DNA from: Paraburkholderia sp. BCC1884 | GTDB lineage: Bacteria; Pseudomonadota; Gammaproteobacteria; Burkholderiales; Burkholderiaceae | Direction: 5' to 3' | NCBI RefSeq assembly: GCF_900996225.1 | Contig: NZ_CAAJGL010000068.1 | Span: 1,736,001 to 1,800,000 of the forward strand | Length of the DNA: 64,000 nt | In this document: positions 9,309 through 18,364 of the stretch, one piece after another | Position numbering within the stretch: position 1 is the stretch's first letter | How the letters are laid out: each line of letters starts with the position of its first letter | Notes under the pieces: generated by a model | The model's input: only the letters and a program-made list of their open reading frames with translations | Databases searched by the model: none | What the model was told of the DNA's origin: nothing | Program-made: the position numbers and the translations under genes

Positions 9309-12300
9309 ATGGCTGGCAGTGAAGCAGGGGCGTCTCAAACCGGGTCTCAGGCCGCGTCTTCGACCGGTACCCAGTCCACCGCGCAAACGGGCGCGCAGAC
9401 CGACACCCAAACGAACTCCGCGAAATCTGCCAGCACGGCGGACGGCCGTGCCATGTCCGGCGCCGGCGCACTGGATTTCCCCGTGGTCGGCATCGGTGCA
9501 TCGGCGGGCGGCGTGCAGGCGCTGCTGCGTTTCTTTGAAAATGCGCCGAGCGATATGGGCATGGCCTTCGTGGTCGTGCTGCATCTGTCGCCCGATCATG
9601 CGAGCAGCGCCGATCAGGTATTGCAGCACGCCACCCGCATGCCGGTGAGTCAGGTGCAACATCCGGTGCAAGTGGAAAAGAACCACGTCTATGTGATTTC
9701 GCCGTCGAACGACCTGGCGCTCGACGACGGCCATTTGACGCCCACTGAAATGGACCGGCCGCGCGGCCGGCCGATCGCCATCGACCTGTTCTTCCGCAGC
9801 CTCGCCGACACGCATCGCGAGCGAGCCATCGCGATCGTGCTCTCGGGCACCGGCGCGGACGGTGCGACCGGCATTGGGCGGATCAAGGAGCAGGGCGGCG
9901 TGACGATCGCCCAGGCGCCGTCGGATGCGGAATACCCGGAAATGCCGCAGAACGCGCTCGCCACCGGCATGATCGATATCGCTCTGCCTGCCGCGGACAT
10001 GCCGCGCAAATTGCGCGAACTGGCCGACAACGCGCGCTCGATCCGCCTGCCGGACGCGGACGACGAACCCGACACCCACGCCGTGAAGCGTCCCGACCCG
10101 GCTTCGGTTGCCGAGCGGGCGCTGCTGGGCGTGCTCGCCACCTTGCGCGCGCGTACCGGTCACGATTTTCGCCATTACAAGCGCGCCACCATCTTGCGGC
10201 GCATCGAACGGCGTCTGCAGGTCAACGGCATTCCCGACCTGCAGGCGTATCAGGACTACGTCCTCACGCATCCCGACGAAACGCCGGCGCTGCTCAAGGA
10301 TATGCTGATCGGCGTGACGAATTTCTTCCGCGATCGCGAGACCTTCGAAGTGGTCGAGCGCGAGATCGTGCCCAAGCTGTTCCATAAAAAGTCCGAGGAC
10401 GATCCGGTGCGCGCCTGGGTGGCCGGCTGCGCGACCGGTGAGGAAGCGTATTCGCTCGCCATGCTGCTGGCCGACCACCCGGATCGCCACGAAGGCATTC
10501 CGGTGCAGCTGTTCGCAACCGACATCGACGAACGCGCGATTGCTTTCGCGCGCGCCGGGCTTTATCCCGAGTCGATTGCCGCGGACGTGGGCAGTCAGCG
10601 TCTACGCCAGTTCTTCACGTCGGAGCGCTCGCACTTTCGCGTCACCAAGGCGATTCGCGAAAAGGTGTTGTTCGCCGTGCATAACGTGCTGCGCGATCCG
10701 CCGTTTTCGCGCGTCGATCTGGTGTCGTGCCGCAATCTGCTGATCTATCTGGACCGCAGCGTCCAGACCCAGGTGCTGCAGATGTTCCACTTTGCGCTGC
10801 AGCCTGGCGGTTACCTGTTGCTTGGCAGCTCCGAATCGGCGGAGGCGGCCGGCGATCTGTTCACGGCGGTCGACAAGAAGCATCGCATCTATCGCGCGAA
10901 CGTGGTGGCGAGCACCGTGAGGCCGCCGATCAGCCTGCCCGCGGTCCAGCACGGCAACGTGATGACGGTCGCAAACGTCGGCGTCGCACCGGCGTTGCCA
11001 CAGACGCTGCCGTTCTCGGCCCTGCATCACCGGATTCTGGAGTTGTACGCGCCGCCGAGCGTGGTGGTCGATACGGATGCCAACATCCTGCACATGTCGG
11101 AGCACGCCGGACGTTATCTGCGCTTCGTGCGCGGCGAGCCGTCGTACAACCTGATCATGCTGGTACATCCGGCCTTGCGTCTGCAGCTGCGCGCCACCCT
11201 TTTCCAGGCGTTGCGCAACGGTGCGGAAGCCGCCACGGCGCCCATCGAGTTCACGGCCGAAGCGAGCGTGCGGATCGTCGTGCGTCCTTACCGGCGCACT
11301 GAAGACGCACCCGAGTTCGCGCTGGTGCTTTTCGAGGAGGTCGATGCGCATAGCGCCGCGTCGACGCGTGGCCAGCCGGGCACCCCCGTCGCGCAAGATT
11401 CCCTGCTGGTCCATCTCGAGGACGAACTGCATCGGACCAAACAGGAGTTGCGCTCCACGGTCGAGCAGTCGGAGGCCTCGACGGAAGAGCTGAAAGCGTC
11501 GAATGAAGAATTGCAGGCGATCAACGAGGAGTTGCGTGCTGCCACCGAAGAACTCGAAACCAGCAAGGAAGAACTGCAGTCGTTGAACGAGGAGTTGTTC
11601 ACCGTCAACGCCGAGTTGCAGGCCAAGATCGAGGAAACCGGCAAGGCCAAGGACGACCTGCAGAACCTGATCGCCTCGACCGGAATCGCGACGCTATTCG
11701 TCGACCGGGAGATGCGCATCAAGCGCTATACGCCGGCCGCGACCGAACTCTTCAACGTGATTCCGTCCGATGTGGGCCGTCCGCTGCACGACATCACGCA
11801 TCGGCTCCAGTGGCCGCAACTCGGCGAAGACACGGTGGCGGTATTCGAATCGCTGCAACTGATCGAACGCGAGGTTCGCGGCACCGATGGCCGCTGGTTC
11901 CTCACGCGGCTCTCGCCCTACCGCACCAACGACGATCATATCGACGGCGCGGTGCTGACCATCGTCGATGTGTCGGCGTTGCGGCGTGCCGAACAACTGG
12001 TGCGAGCCGGCGAGGAGAGCTTGCGTCTGGCTGCGCAAAGCACGAATGATTTTGCGATCATCGTGCAGGACATCGACGGTCGGGTGGTAACCTGGAACAA
12101 AGGTGCGGAACGTATTTTCGGCTACAGCGAGAGCGAGGTGACCGGCCAGCCGCTCGACCGGATTTATCTGCCGGAGGAGCGTGAAGCGAACGAGCCCGCC
12201 ATCGAGCGCCGTCGTGCGCAGCATGATGGCCGCGCCGAAGACGAGCGCTGGTATGTGCACAAGAGCGGCGCGCGACTCTATTGCAGCGGCGTGATTACGC

Positions 12301-13547
12301 CCGTGGCGTCGGAGAGTTTCAGCGGTTTCGCGAAGATCGTGCGCGATCTGACGCAGCGCAAGGGCACCGAGGAACTCGAACAGCGTAAGATTTCGCTGGA
12401 GCGTTCGGTGCGTCAGAAGCTGGAGGCGGCCAGCCGTCTGAAAGACGAGTTTCTCGCCGTGCTGTCGCACGAGTTGAAGAACCCGCTCAACCTGATTCAC
12501 GTGAAAGCGGACATGCTCGAACGCGCGCCGTCCGCGCAGGGGCTGCCGGTGGTGCGCGACGCGGCCGATGCGATTCGCCGCTCGGTGATCAGCCTCGCCA
12601 AGATCATCGACGACCTGCTGGATCTGTCGCGCGTGCGCACCGGCAAACTGACGCTGGAGCGCAGGCGGGTGGACATCGCGGCGATCGTCGCGTCGGTAGC
12701 GGGTTCGATGGAAGCCGATGCGCTTGCGCATCAGGTCAGCGTGAGCCTGGAGGGCGTGTCCGAGCCACTGGTTATCGACGCCGACGCCGTGCGCTTCGAG
12801 CAGATTCTGTGGAATCTGCTCAGCAACGCGGTCAAGTTCACCCCGCCGGGCGGCCGGATTACGCTAAAGCTCTCGCGCGAAGACCGCTACGCCTGCATCG
12901 AAGTGCGCGATACGGGGCGCGGCATCGAACCGGTGTTCTTGCCGAACGTCTTCGATATGTTCAGCCAGGCCGAAGGTTCGCATCGACGTCATAGCGGTGG
13001 CCTGGGAATCGGGCTCGCGCTCGTCAAGCAACTCGCGGAGATGCATGGCGGGCGTGTGGAGGCGGAATCCCAAGGGGTCGGCAAGGGAGCGCGTTTCCGG
13101 GTCTGGTTGCCGGCCGAAAGCACGGCCGTGCGCAGCGAAAGCAGCGAAACGCCGGGCGACGTCACTCTGCTCAAAGGCATGCGGATTCTGCTGGTGGATG
13201 ACGCGGTGGAAAGTCTCCAGGCGTTTCAGACCCTGCTCGAAATGGAAGGTGCGCAGGTCTGGCCGCAAACCAATGGCGCGGACGCGCTGTCCGTCGCCGC
13301 ACAACAGCCGTTCGACCTGATCCTGTCCGACATCGGCATGCCGGGCATGGATGGCTACGAACTGATCGCGGCGCTGCGCAAGCTGCCCGCCACGGCGGCG
13401 GTGCCGGCGCTCGCGCTGACCGGCTTCGGCCGGCCGCAGGACGCCACGCGTGCGATACGCGCGGGCTACGACGGTCATCTCGGCAAGCCGGTTTCCCTGC
13501 AGGCGCTGCTCGATAAGATTGCGCGCACGACCACCACCAACCGTTGA
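9309..13547 (+). CDS. CheB-CheR-PAS-histidine kinase-receiver fusion protein
   Basis: Very large (1412 residues) soluble hybrid signalling protein. In order: CheB methylesterase domain (GIGASAGGVQALLRFF near residue 61, SGTGADGATG), CheR methyltransferase domain (about 260-530, with FFRDRETFEVVE and WVAGCATGEEAYSLAMLL), a long Glu-rich coiled coil (ELKASNEELQAINEEL), two PAS domains, HisKA with His1054 in AVLSHELKNPL, HATPase (LLSNAVKFTPPGG, GGLGIGLALVKQL), and a receiver (ILLVDDAVES, LILSDIGMPGMDG). No membrane helix. Similar fusions are thought to couple methylation chemistry to phosphorelay, but substrates are unproven. ATG 9309 is chosen because AAGGA precedes it; an in-frame start further upstream would translate through the inverted repeat. 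Confidence 0.92.
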   Translation: MAGSEAGASQTGSQAASSTGTQSTAQTGAQTDTQTNSAKSASTADGRAMSGAGALDFPVVGIGASAGGVQALLRFFENAPSDMGMAFVVVLHLSPDHASSADQVLQHATRMPVSQVQHPVQVEKNHVYVISPSNDLALDDGHLTPTEMDRPRGRPIAIDLFFRSLADTHRERAIAIVLSGTGADGATGIGRIKEQGGVTIAQAPSDAEYPEMPQNALATGMIDIALPAADMPRKLRELADNARSIRLPDADDEPDTHAVKRPDPASVAERALLGVLATLRARTGHDFRHYKRATILRRIERRLQVNGIPDLQAYQDYVLTHPDETPALLKDMLIGVTNFFRDRETFEVVEREIVPKLFHKKSEDDPVRAWVAGCATGEEAYSLAMLLADHPDRHEGIPVQLFATDIDERAIAFARAGLYPESIAADVGSQRLRQFFTSERSHFRVTKAIREKVLFAVHNVLRDPPFSRVDLVSCRNLLIYLDRSVQTQVLQMFHFALQPGGYLLLGSSESAEAAGDLFTAVDKKHRIYRANVVASTVRPPISLPAVQHGNVMTVANVGVAPALPQTLPFSALHHRILELYAPPSVVVDTDANILHMSEHAGRYLRFVRGEPSYNLIMLVHPALRLQLRATLFQALRNGAEAATAPIEFTAEASVRIVVRPYRRTEDAPEFALVLFEEVDAHSAASTRGQPGTPVAQDSLLVHLEDELHRTKQELRSTVEQSEASTEELKASNEELQAINEELRAATEELETSKEELQSLNEELFTVNAELQAKIEETGKAKDDLQNLIASTGIATLFVDREMRIKRYTPAATELFNVIPSDVGRPLHDITHRLQWPQLGEDTVAVFESLQLIEREVRGTDGRWFLTRLSPYRTNDDHIDGAVLTIVDVSALRRAEQLVRAGEESLRLAAQSTNDFAIIVQDIDGRVVTWNKGAERIFGYSESEVTGQPLDRIYLPEEREANEPAIERRRAQHDGRAEDERWYVHKSGARLYCSGVITPVASESFSGFAKIVRDLTQRKGTEELEQRKISLERSVRQKLEAASRLKDEFLAVLSHELKNPLNLIHVKADMLERAPSAQGLPVVRDAADAIRRSVISLAKIIDDLLDLSRVRTGKLTLERRRVDIAAIVASVAGSMEADALAHQVSVSLEGVSEPLVIDADAVRFEQILWNLLSNAVKFTPPGGRITLKLSREDRYACIEVRDTGRGIEPVFLPNVFDMFSQAEGSHRRHSGGLGIGLALVKQLAEMHGGRVEAESQGVGKGARFRVWLPAESTAVRSESSETPGDVTLLKGMRILLVDDAVESLQAFQTLLEMEGAQVWPQTNGADALSVAAQQPFDLILSDIGMPGMDGYELIAALRKLPATAAVPALALTGFGRPQDATRAIRAGYDGHLGKPVSLQALLDKIARTTTTNR

Positions 13548-13571
13548 CGGTTTAGTCTGATTTTTTGCGAC

Positions 13572-13592
13572 CGGCGCGTTTGCTGCGCGCCG
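13572..13592 (+). terminator. Hairpin terminator after the CheB-CheR kinase gene
   Basis: Perfect 7-bp arms (CGGCGCG / CGCGCCG) with a 7-base loop, 24 bases after the stop codon. It is followed by TTTCG and preceded by a T-run, so it could act in either direction, with modest strength. Confidence 0.55.
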
Positions 13593-13660
13593 TTTCGATG
13601 GGTATAGCGCTTGCTGAATCCGACGGCATACACGGTCGTCGGGCGCCGCCATGAACGCTG

Positions 13661-13687
13661 CTGATGGTTCCGTGCTTCCACCATCAG
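13661..13687 (+). promoter_or_regulatory. Hairpin overlapping the esterase ribosome-binding site
   Basis: Arms CTGATGGT (13661-13668) and ACCATCAG (13680-13687) are perfect complements around an 11-base loop. The right arm runs into the CAGGAG ribosome-binding site of the esterase starting at 13699. If it folds in mRNA it would partly occlude the site. The stem is short, so this is a suggestion only. Confidence 0.35.
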
Positions 13688-13698
13688 GAGCGTTTCCC

Positions 13699-14721
13699 AT
13701 GACACTCGGCGACACTATCAAAGGCATGGTCGGCATGGACCCCACCGGTCATGCCGATTCCGACATGAAGGCCGTGCTCGACGCACTCAAAAGCCTGAAC
13801 CCGAAACCGATCGAAGACTGCACGGTGGCCGAGGCGAGGTTGCAACCCACGCCCGCCGACGCAGTCAGGGCACTGATGAATCAGCCCGCCTTCAGCGCGC
13901 GGCCTTCGCTCGAACTCGAAGCTGTGCGCGCCGAAGACATCACGATCGCGGGCGCGACGGGCAGCCTTCCGGCGCGCGTCTACACACCGCAGGGCGAGGG
14001 GCCGTTTCCGCTGATCCTGTACTTTCACGGCGGCGGCTGGGTGATCGCCGACCTCGACACATACGATGCCACGCCGCGTGCGATGGCGGCGCAGAGCCGC
14101 GCCGTCGTGGTGTCCGTGCACTACCGGCAGGCGCCGGAACACAGGTTGCCGGCCGCGCATGAAGACGCCTTCGCCGCGTGGCGCTGGCTGATCGATCACG
14201 CGGTCAGCCTCGGCGGCGATCCGGAAAAAATCGCCGTGATGGGTGAAAGCGCCGGCGGCAATCTGGCGCTCAACGTATCGATCCACGCACGCGACGCGGG
14301 CTTGCCGATGCCGATTCACCAGGCACTGATCTACCCGGTGGCGAGCAACAATATCGTGTCGGTCTCGTACGAAGAAAATCGCAACGCCAAGCCGCTGAAC
14401 AAGCCGATGATGCTGTGGTTCATTCAGAACGTGATCGACGCAAAGGCCGACCTGTCGAGTCCCTTGATCGATGTGTTGAGCGTGAATCTGTCGCGCCTGC
14501 CGCCGACGGTCGTGGTGACTGCCGGGATCGATCCGCTACGCTCCGAGGGCGAAAAGCTTGCCGAGAAGTTGCATTCGTCCGGCGTGCGGGTCGAGCACCG
14601 CAACTATCGCGGCGCGACGCACGAATTTTTCGGCATGGCGGCGGTGGTGGAGGCGGCGCGCGACGCGCAGGCGTTCGTCTCGTTGGCGCAGCGTCAGGCG
14701 TTCGGAGCGGTGCCGCTTTGA
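13699..14721 (+). CDS. Alpha/beta hydrolase, hormone-sensitive-lipase family esterase
   Basis: A 340-residue carboxylesterase of the acetyl-esterase/HSL family. The oxyanion-hole motif is LILYFHGGGWVIAD, the nucleophile elbow is GESAGGNLAL, and the acid and base are in the C-terminal part (DPLRSEG, GATHEFFGM). An N-terminal cap of about 85 residues precedes the core. ATG 13699 follows CAGGAG by 8 bases. No signal peptide, so cytoplasmic. It stands alone after the sensor-kinase terminator and converges with the YjbQ gene. The substrate is likely a short-chain ester, but this is inferred from the family only. Confidence 0.9.
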   Translation: MTLGDTIKGMVGMDPTGHADSDMKAVLDALKSLNPKPIEDCTVAEARLQPTPADAVRALMNQPAFSARPSLELEAVRAEDITIAGATGSLPARVYTPQGEGPFPLILYFHGGGWVIADLDTYDATPRAMAAQSRAVVVSVHYRQAPEHRLPAAHEDAFAAWRWLIDHAVSLGGDPEKIAVMGESAGGNLALNVSIHARDAGLPMPIHQALIYPVASNNIVSVSYEENRNAKPLNKPMMLWFIQNVIDAKADLSSPLIDVLSVNLSRLPPTVVVTAGIDPLRSEGEKLAEKLHSSGVRVEHRNYRGATHEFFGMAAVVEAARDAQAFVSLAQRQAFGAVPL

Positions 14722-14737
14722 TCCTGAAGCCGTGTCG

Positions 14738-15157
14738 TCATTCGCCGATCAGATGCAGCACGATGTCGCGCTGCTGCGTGTGACGGCGATGTTCGAACAG
14801 ATAAAGGCCTTGCCAGGTGCCGAGCACCATGCGGCCGTGTTCGACCGGTACCGACAGTTGCACCTGGGTGAGCGCCGTGCGTAGATGAGCGGGCATGTCG
14901 TCGGGGCCTTCGGCGTCGTGCTCGTAGCGTTCGGCGTCTTCGGGTGCGAGGCTCGCGAAGTAGCGTTCCAGATCGCGCTGCACGGAGGAGTCGGCATTTT
15001 CCTGGATCAGTAACGAGGCGGACGTGTGGCGGCAAAATAGCGTCAGCAGACCGAGATCGATACCTTGCCCGGCGACGAAGCGGCGTGCTTCGTCGGTGAA
15101 TTCGACGAGGCCTCGGCTGCGGGCTTTGATGCTGAGATGATGGATGGCTTGTCGCAT
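14738..15157 (-). CDS. YjbQ/UPF0047 family protein
   Basis: A 139-residue protein of the YjbQ family, the normal length. Conserved segments include LLTLFCRHTSASLLIQENAD near residue 40 and EHGRMVLGTWQGLYLFEHR near residue 108. Family members show weak thiamine-phosphate-synthase-like activity in some assays, but the physiological role is not settled. ATG 15157 fits the family N-terminus (MRQAIHHLSIKARSRG). It is followed by the converging esterase and preceded by the thioredoxin-like gene on the same strand with a 28-base gap, so the two may be co-transcribed. Confidence 0.88.
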   Translation of the reverse strand: MRQAIHHLSIKARSRGLVEFTDEARRFVAGQGIDLGLLTLFCRHTSASLLIQENADSSVQRDLERYFASLAPEDAERYEHDAEGPDDMPAHLRTALTQVQLSVPVEHGRMVLGTWQGLYLFEHRRHTQQRDIVLHLIGE

Positions 15158-15185
15158 GATGGGGCCGTGTGGTGCACCCGGCTCG

Positions 15186-15515
15186 TTAGCGGGAGGTCAA
15201 AGACGTGAAGCCTTCCGCGATCTGCGCCGCGCTGGTGGGGCGAACGATGCGCGCCACTTCGACGCCCTCGCGCATGAAAATCAGCGTGGGCCAGAGCTTG
15301 ACTTTGAACGAGCGGCCGAGCGGCCGGCCAGGACCGTCTTCGATTTTCAGATGCCGGATCTCCGCATGCGGCCCGAAGGCCTGTGCAATCGACGCTTGCG
15401 CGCCCTGGCAATAGCCGCACCAGTCCGTACCGAACTCGACGACAGTCGCGCCGGGCAGCACGTCGAGTTCGGCTCGGGACGGCGCTTGCGGGGAATAGGC
15501 TGTCTGGGTTGCCAT
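15186..15515 (-). CDS. Thioredoxin-family protein
   Basis: A 109-residue single-domain thioredoxin fold with active site WCGYC (residues about 31-35 in VVEFGTDWCGYCQGAQ) and the conserved cis-Pro region KLWPTLIFMREG. No signal peptide, so a cytoplasmic disulfide reductase. The active-site dipeptide Gly-Tyr differs from the Gly-Pro of classical TrxA, so redox potential or partner choice probably differs. First gene of a likely two-gene unit with yjbQ. Confidence 0.88.
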   Translation of the reverse strand: MATQTAYSPQAPSRAELDVLPGATVVEFGTDWCGYCQGAQASIAQAFGPHAEIRHLKIEDGPGRPLGRSFKVKLWPTLIFMREGVEVARIVRPTSAAQIAEGFTSLTSR

Positions 15516-15730
15516 GCGGGCTCCACGGTTGTTTGTCTGGTACGCGAATCGATGCGAACCCGATAAGAGTAGCAGTTAAGGCGGGTATCGTCAGCGAGCG
15601 TCTATTTCATCGGAACCGGCATGTTTGCCTGCGCGGCGTGTTAAACATCGTGTGCGCCGTCAGCGGACGGCGAGCTATCGACTATCGACTATCGGTCACC
15701 AGTCATCGGCAACTGCGATCAGGAAAGCAA

Positions 15731-16027
15731 ATGCGAGAACGGATTTATCTGCAGTCCCCGGGGAAAGGAGAAGCCGTGGCGGTTGCCATCGGTTTCAGTT
15801 GGGGCGCATTTTTGCTGGGCTTCGCCTGGGCGCTGTCGAAGAAGATGTGGTTTGCCGCCTTCGTCATGCTGGCGGTCAGCACGATACTGTTTCTCATGGA
15901 TCTGTGGGGTGATACGGCGGGTCTGATTGGCCTCGTGCTGTCGGTGCTGTTCGGTCTTGGTTGTGGCGTGTATGGCAATCAATGGCATCGTTGGACCCTC
16001 GAACAGCGCGGCTATACCGTGGTGTAA
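15731..16027 (+). CDS. Small membrane protein, DUF2628-like
   Basis: A 98-residue protein with three hydrophobic segments (AVAIGFSWGAFLLGFAWAL, WFAAFVMLAVSTILFLM, GLIGLVLSVLFGLGCGVYG) and a polar C-terminus (NQWHRWTLEQRGYTVV). The sequence GFSWGAFLLGFAWALSKKMW resembles the DUF2628 family of small inner-membrane proteins, whose role is unknown. ATG 15731 has AGGAAAG ahead of it. It has its own promoter region of about 215 bases, which contains a short tandem repeat (TATCGAC units near 15675). Confidence 0.8.
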   Translation: MRERIYLQSPGKGEAVAVAIGFSWGAFLLGFAWALSKKMWFAAFVMLAVSTILFLMDLWGDTAGLIGLVLSVLFGLGCGVYGNQWHRWTLEQRGYTVV

Positions 16028-16121
16028 TGCGCGCAGTGTGCCGGTCGCCGCGCGAGCGGAATGTGTGGAGAGCCCGCTGTTTGCGTCGCCAACGTTGCCC
16101 CATTCGCCATGGAGAGGTCTC

Positions 16122-16631
16122 ATGCTTACTGCTTGCGCTGTCGGTCGTCCGCTCTTGTCTTCCAGCATGCTGCGCCGCGGGTGGCATTGCGCGGTCTGGG
16201 CCGCGTTGCTCGGCGCCGCGCCACTCGCTTACAGCGCCGAGCCGGCCGTTTCGCCGGCCGTCGTGCCGACTCTCGTGCCGCCGCAAAGCACGCCGCCAGC
16301 CGCCGCCGCGACGCCGGCCACGCCCGACGACACCTTCCTGCTCACCATCTTCCTGCGCCACGACGAATCCAGACCGCTACCGAAAATCAACGACCAGTTG
16401 CGCGCACAAGGATTCTTCAAAACGTTTCCGCCGCCCGGCATCGAAGTCGTCTCCTGGTACGTGATGATGGGCATCGGCCAGGTGGTGACGCTGCGTGTGC
16501 CTGCCAGCCGTCTGCGCGAAGTCAACCGGGCGATCGAGACAACTGCGTGGGGCGGCTATCGCACGGAGTTTTATCCGACCTACGACTACAAGGCGCAAGC
16601 GCAGCAAATGCGCGCAACGGACGGCAAGTAA
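16122..16631 (+). CDS. Exported hypothetical protein
   Basis: A 169-residue protein with an N-terminal hydrophobic leader (LRRGWHCAVWAALLGAAPLAYSAEP, probable cleavage after YSA near residue 40) and a Pro/Ala-rich linker to about residue 65. A compact C-terminal domain follows (DTFLLTIFLRHDESRPLPKINDQLRAQGFF...). The last part, VSWYVMMGIGQVVTLRVPASRLREVNRAIE, has the look of a small alpha-beta domain, but I do not recognise a named family with certainty. ATG 16122 is preceded by GGAGAGG four bases upstream. Likely periplasmic. Confidence 0.75.
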   Translation: MLTACAVGRPLLSSSMLRRGWHCAVWAALLGAAPLAYSAEPAVSPAVVPTLVPPQSTPPAAAATPATPDDTFLLTIFLRHDESRPLPKINDQLRAQGFFKTFPPPGIEVVSWYVMMGIGQVVTLRVPASRLREVNRAIETTAWGGYRTEFYPTYDYKAQAQQMRATDGK

Positions 16632-16795
16632 GCGCGTCTGCACGTGAAGTGCGCGGCTATCCGCGCGCTCGCGGGCGATCCGTCAATCTGGGACAGGCGG
16701 TCGCGGGTTTACGTGATCGCAAGCCAGGCAGATAATGCCCCGGTCGTTCCGGCCATGAAGTTGCCGAAGCTGCCGAGTTTGCGCGATGCCTCGCA

Positions 16796-18157
16796 TTGCG
16801 CTTCGCAGCTTCTTTCCCTGACCCACCGCCACCCGTGTTGAAAACCTCACGCTTTTTCGACCTGCTGCGCATTCCTGGCTTCAAGCCGCTCGCTGCCGCG
16901 ACGCTCATGCTCGGCGTCGCGATGTCCTTCACTGCACCTTATCTATCCTTGTTCGGCGTCGAGCGCGCCGGCATGACGCCGCTCAGGCTCGGCATCTTCA
17001 TGACGCTGATCGCCGCGAGCGGCGTGCTCGCCAGCACCTTCGCCGGGCGCTGGGCCGACGCCAGCGGTCGGCATCGGCCTTTGCTGCTGGTCGCACTGGT
17101 GCTGGCCGCGCTCGGCTATCTCTGTCTATGCGTGGTGCGTGACTACCGGCTGTTGCTGGTGGTCGGTATCGTCTTCATCGGCGCGGGCGGTTCGGCGATT
17201 TCGATGGTGTTCTCCTTCAGCCGCGCGGCGCTGCCGGTGCCGGACCCGGCCAAGCGGGTGTTCGCCAGCGCGACTTTGCGCACGGTTCTGTCGGCGGCGT
17301 GGGTGTTCGGACCATCGGTGGGCGCACTGGTGCTCGCCGCCACCAGCTTCTACGGACTGTTCCTGTTCGCCGCGGCCAGTTTCGCGGCGTGCGCGACCAT
17401 CGTCTGGCGCATGCAGGAGCCGCAAGGCCATCTCGGCGATCACACGGTGGAAGACACGGCCGCCGAGCCGTCGGCGTCGATTACCGTACCACCGCTCACG
17501 GCGCCGGGTGAAGACGCGCACGAGAGCCTGCCGGGTGTGGCGTCGGCGAACGACATCGGCCGCGCCGTGGCCGCGCTCTGCCTGCTTGGTCTCGCCGCGA
17601 ACGCGACCATGATCGTGTTGCCGCTCTACATCGTGCATGGATTGAACGGCACGCATCTGGACGTGTCGGTCATGCTGGGGCTGGGCGCCTTGATGGAAAT
17701 TCCCATGATGCTGGTGCTCGGCGCGAAGTCGTCGAGCCTGCACAAACCGAATTGGCTCGCGGCCTGCGCGGCGGTGCACGCCGTGTATTTCGTCGGCATG
17801 TCGCTGGCCGGTACGGTCCATGTCCTGATTCCGATGCAGATGCTCAACGCCTTCGTGGTGGCGGTCACGTCCTGCCTTGGCATGACCTATGTACAGGACC
17901 TCATGCCGCAGTCGCCGGGGCGCGCCACCGCGCTGTTCTTCAATGCGGCGCGGGTGGGCTCGATTCTGTCGGGCGTGTTGTCGGGTTTGCTGGTGCAGGC
18001 GTTCAGCTATCGCGGCACGTTCCTGTTTTGCGGCTTACTGGCTTTGTGCGCGCTGATCCTGTTCGCCGTGCCGGGCGATCGCTATCCGCTGATGTGGCGT
18101 GCGGTCAAGCGCTTTGCGCGTACCCAGTATGCGAACTTTCAGACGCGTCGGCGGTAG
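16796..18157 (+). CDS. MFS transporter, sugar-efflux (SET)-like
   Basis: A 12-helix major facilitator of about 440-453 residues with a hydrophilic central loop (residues about 205-250). The loop after helix 2-3 reads FAGRWADASGRHRPLLL, the MFS motif A. Overall layout and the early TAPYLSLFGVERAGMTP segment resemble the SetA/SetB sugar and drug efflux group, but substrate is not decidable. Start uncertain: TTG 16796 gives the longest product, GTG 16835 a shorter one; neither has a convincing ribosome-binding site, and the first helix begins soon after either. Single-gene unit. Confidence 0.85.
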   Translation: MRFAASFPDPPPPVLKTSRFFDLLRIPGFKPLAAATLMLGVAMSFTAPYLSLFGVERAGMTPLRLGIFMTLIAASGVLASTFAGRWADASGRHRPLLLVALVLAALGYLCLCVVRDYRLLLVVGIVFIGAGGSAISMVFSFSRAALPVPDPAKRVFASATLRTVLSAAWVFGPSVGALVLAATSFYGLFLFAAASFAACATIVWRMQEPQGHLGDHTVEDTAAEPSASITVPPLTAPGEDAHESLPGVASANDIGRAVAALCLLGLAANATMIVLPLYIVHGLNGTHLDVSVMLGLGALMEIPMMLVLGAKSSSLHKPNWLAACAAVHAVYFVGMSLAGTVHVLIPMQMLNAFVVAVTSCLGMTYVQDLMPQSPGRATALFFNAARVGSILSGVLSGLLVQAFSYRGTFLFCGLLALCALILFAVPGDRYPLMWRAVKRFARTQYANFQTRRR

Positions 18158-18364
18158 AAACGTAAGAAGACAGTCAGCCGAATCGAAGCCTGCCGCCTTC
18201 GCCACAACTATTGCCTCGCATAAACCGCCGGGCAGGAACCTTCTTCCGCGCAAAACCTCTGTAAAGAAGCGTATCGTCTTTCGATGCGTGCGGCACGGCA
18301 GCACACAGCCGCAGTACAACGAATCAAATCGAGCCACGCAACGAGACACTTTCCGGAGCGAGAT

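Noticed and set aside
15670..15695. Tandem TATCGAC units as a repeat element
   Set aside because: Only about two and a half short units; too small to call a functional repeat.
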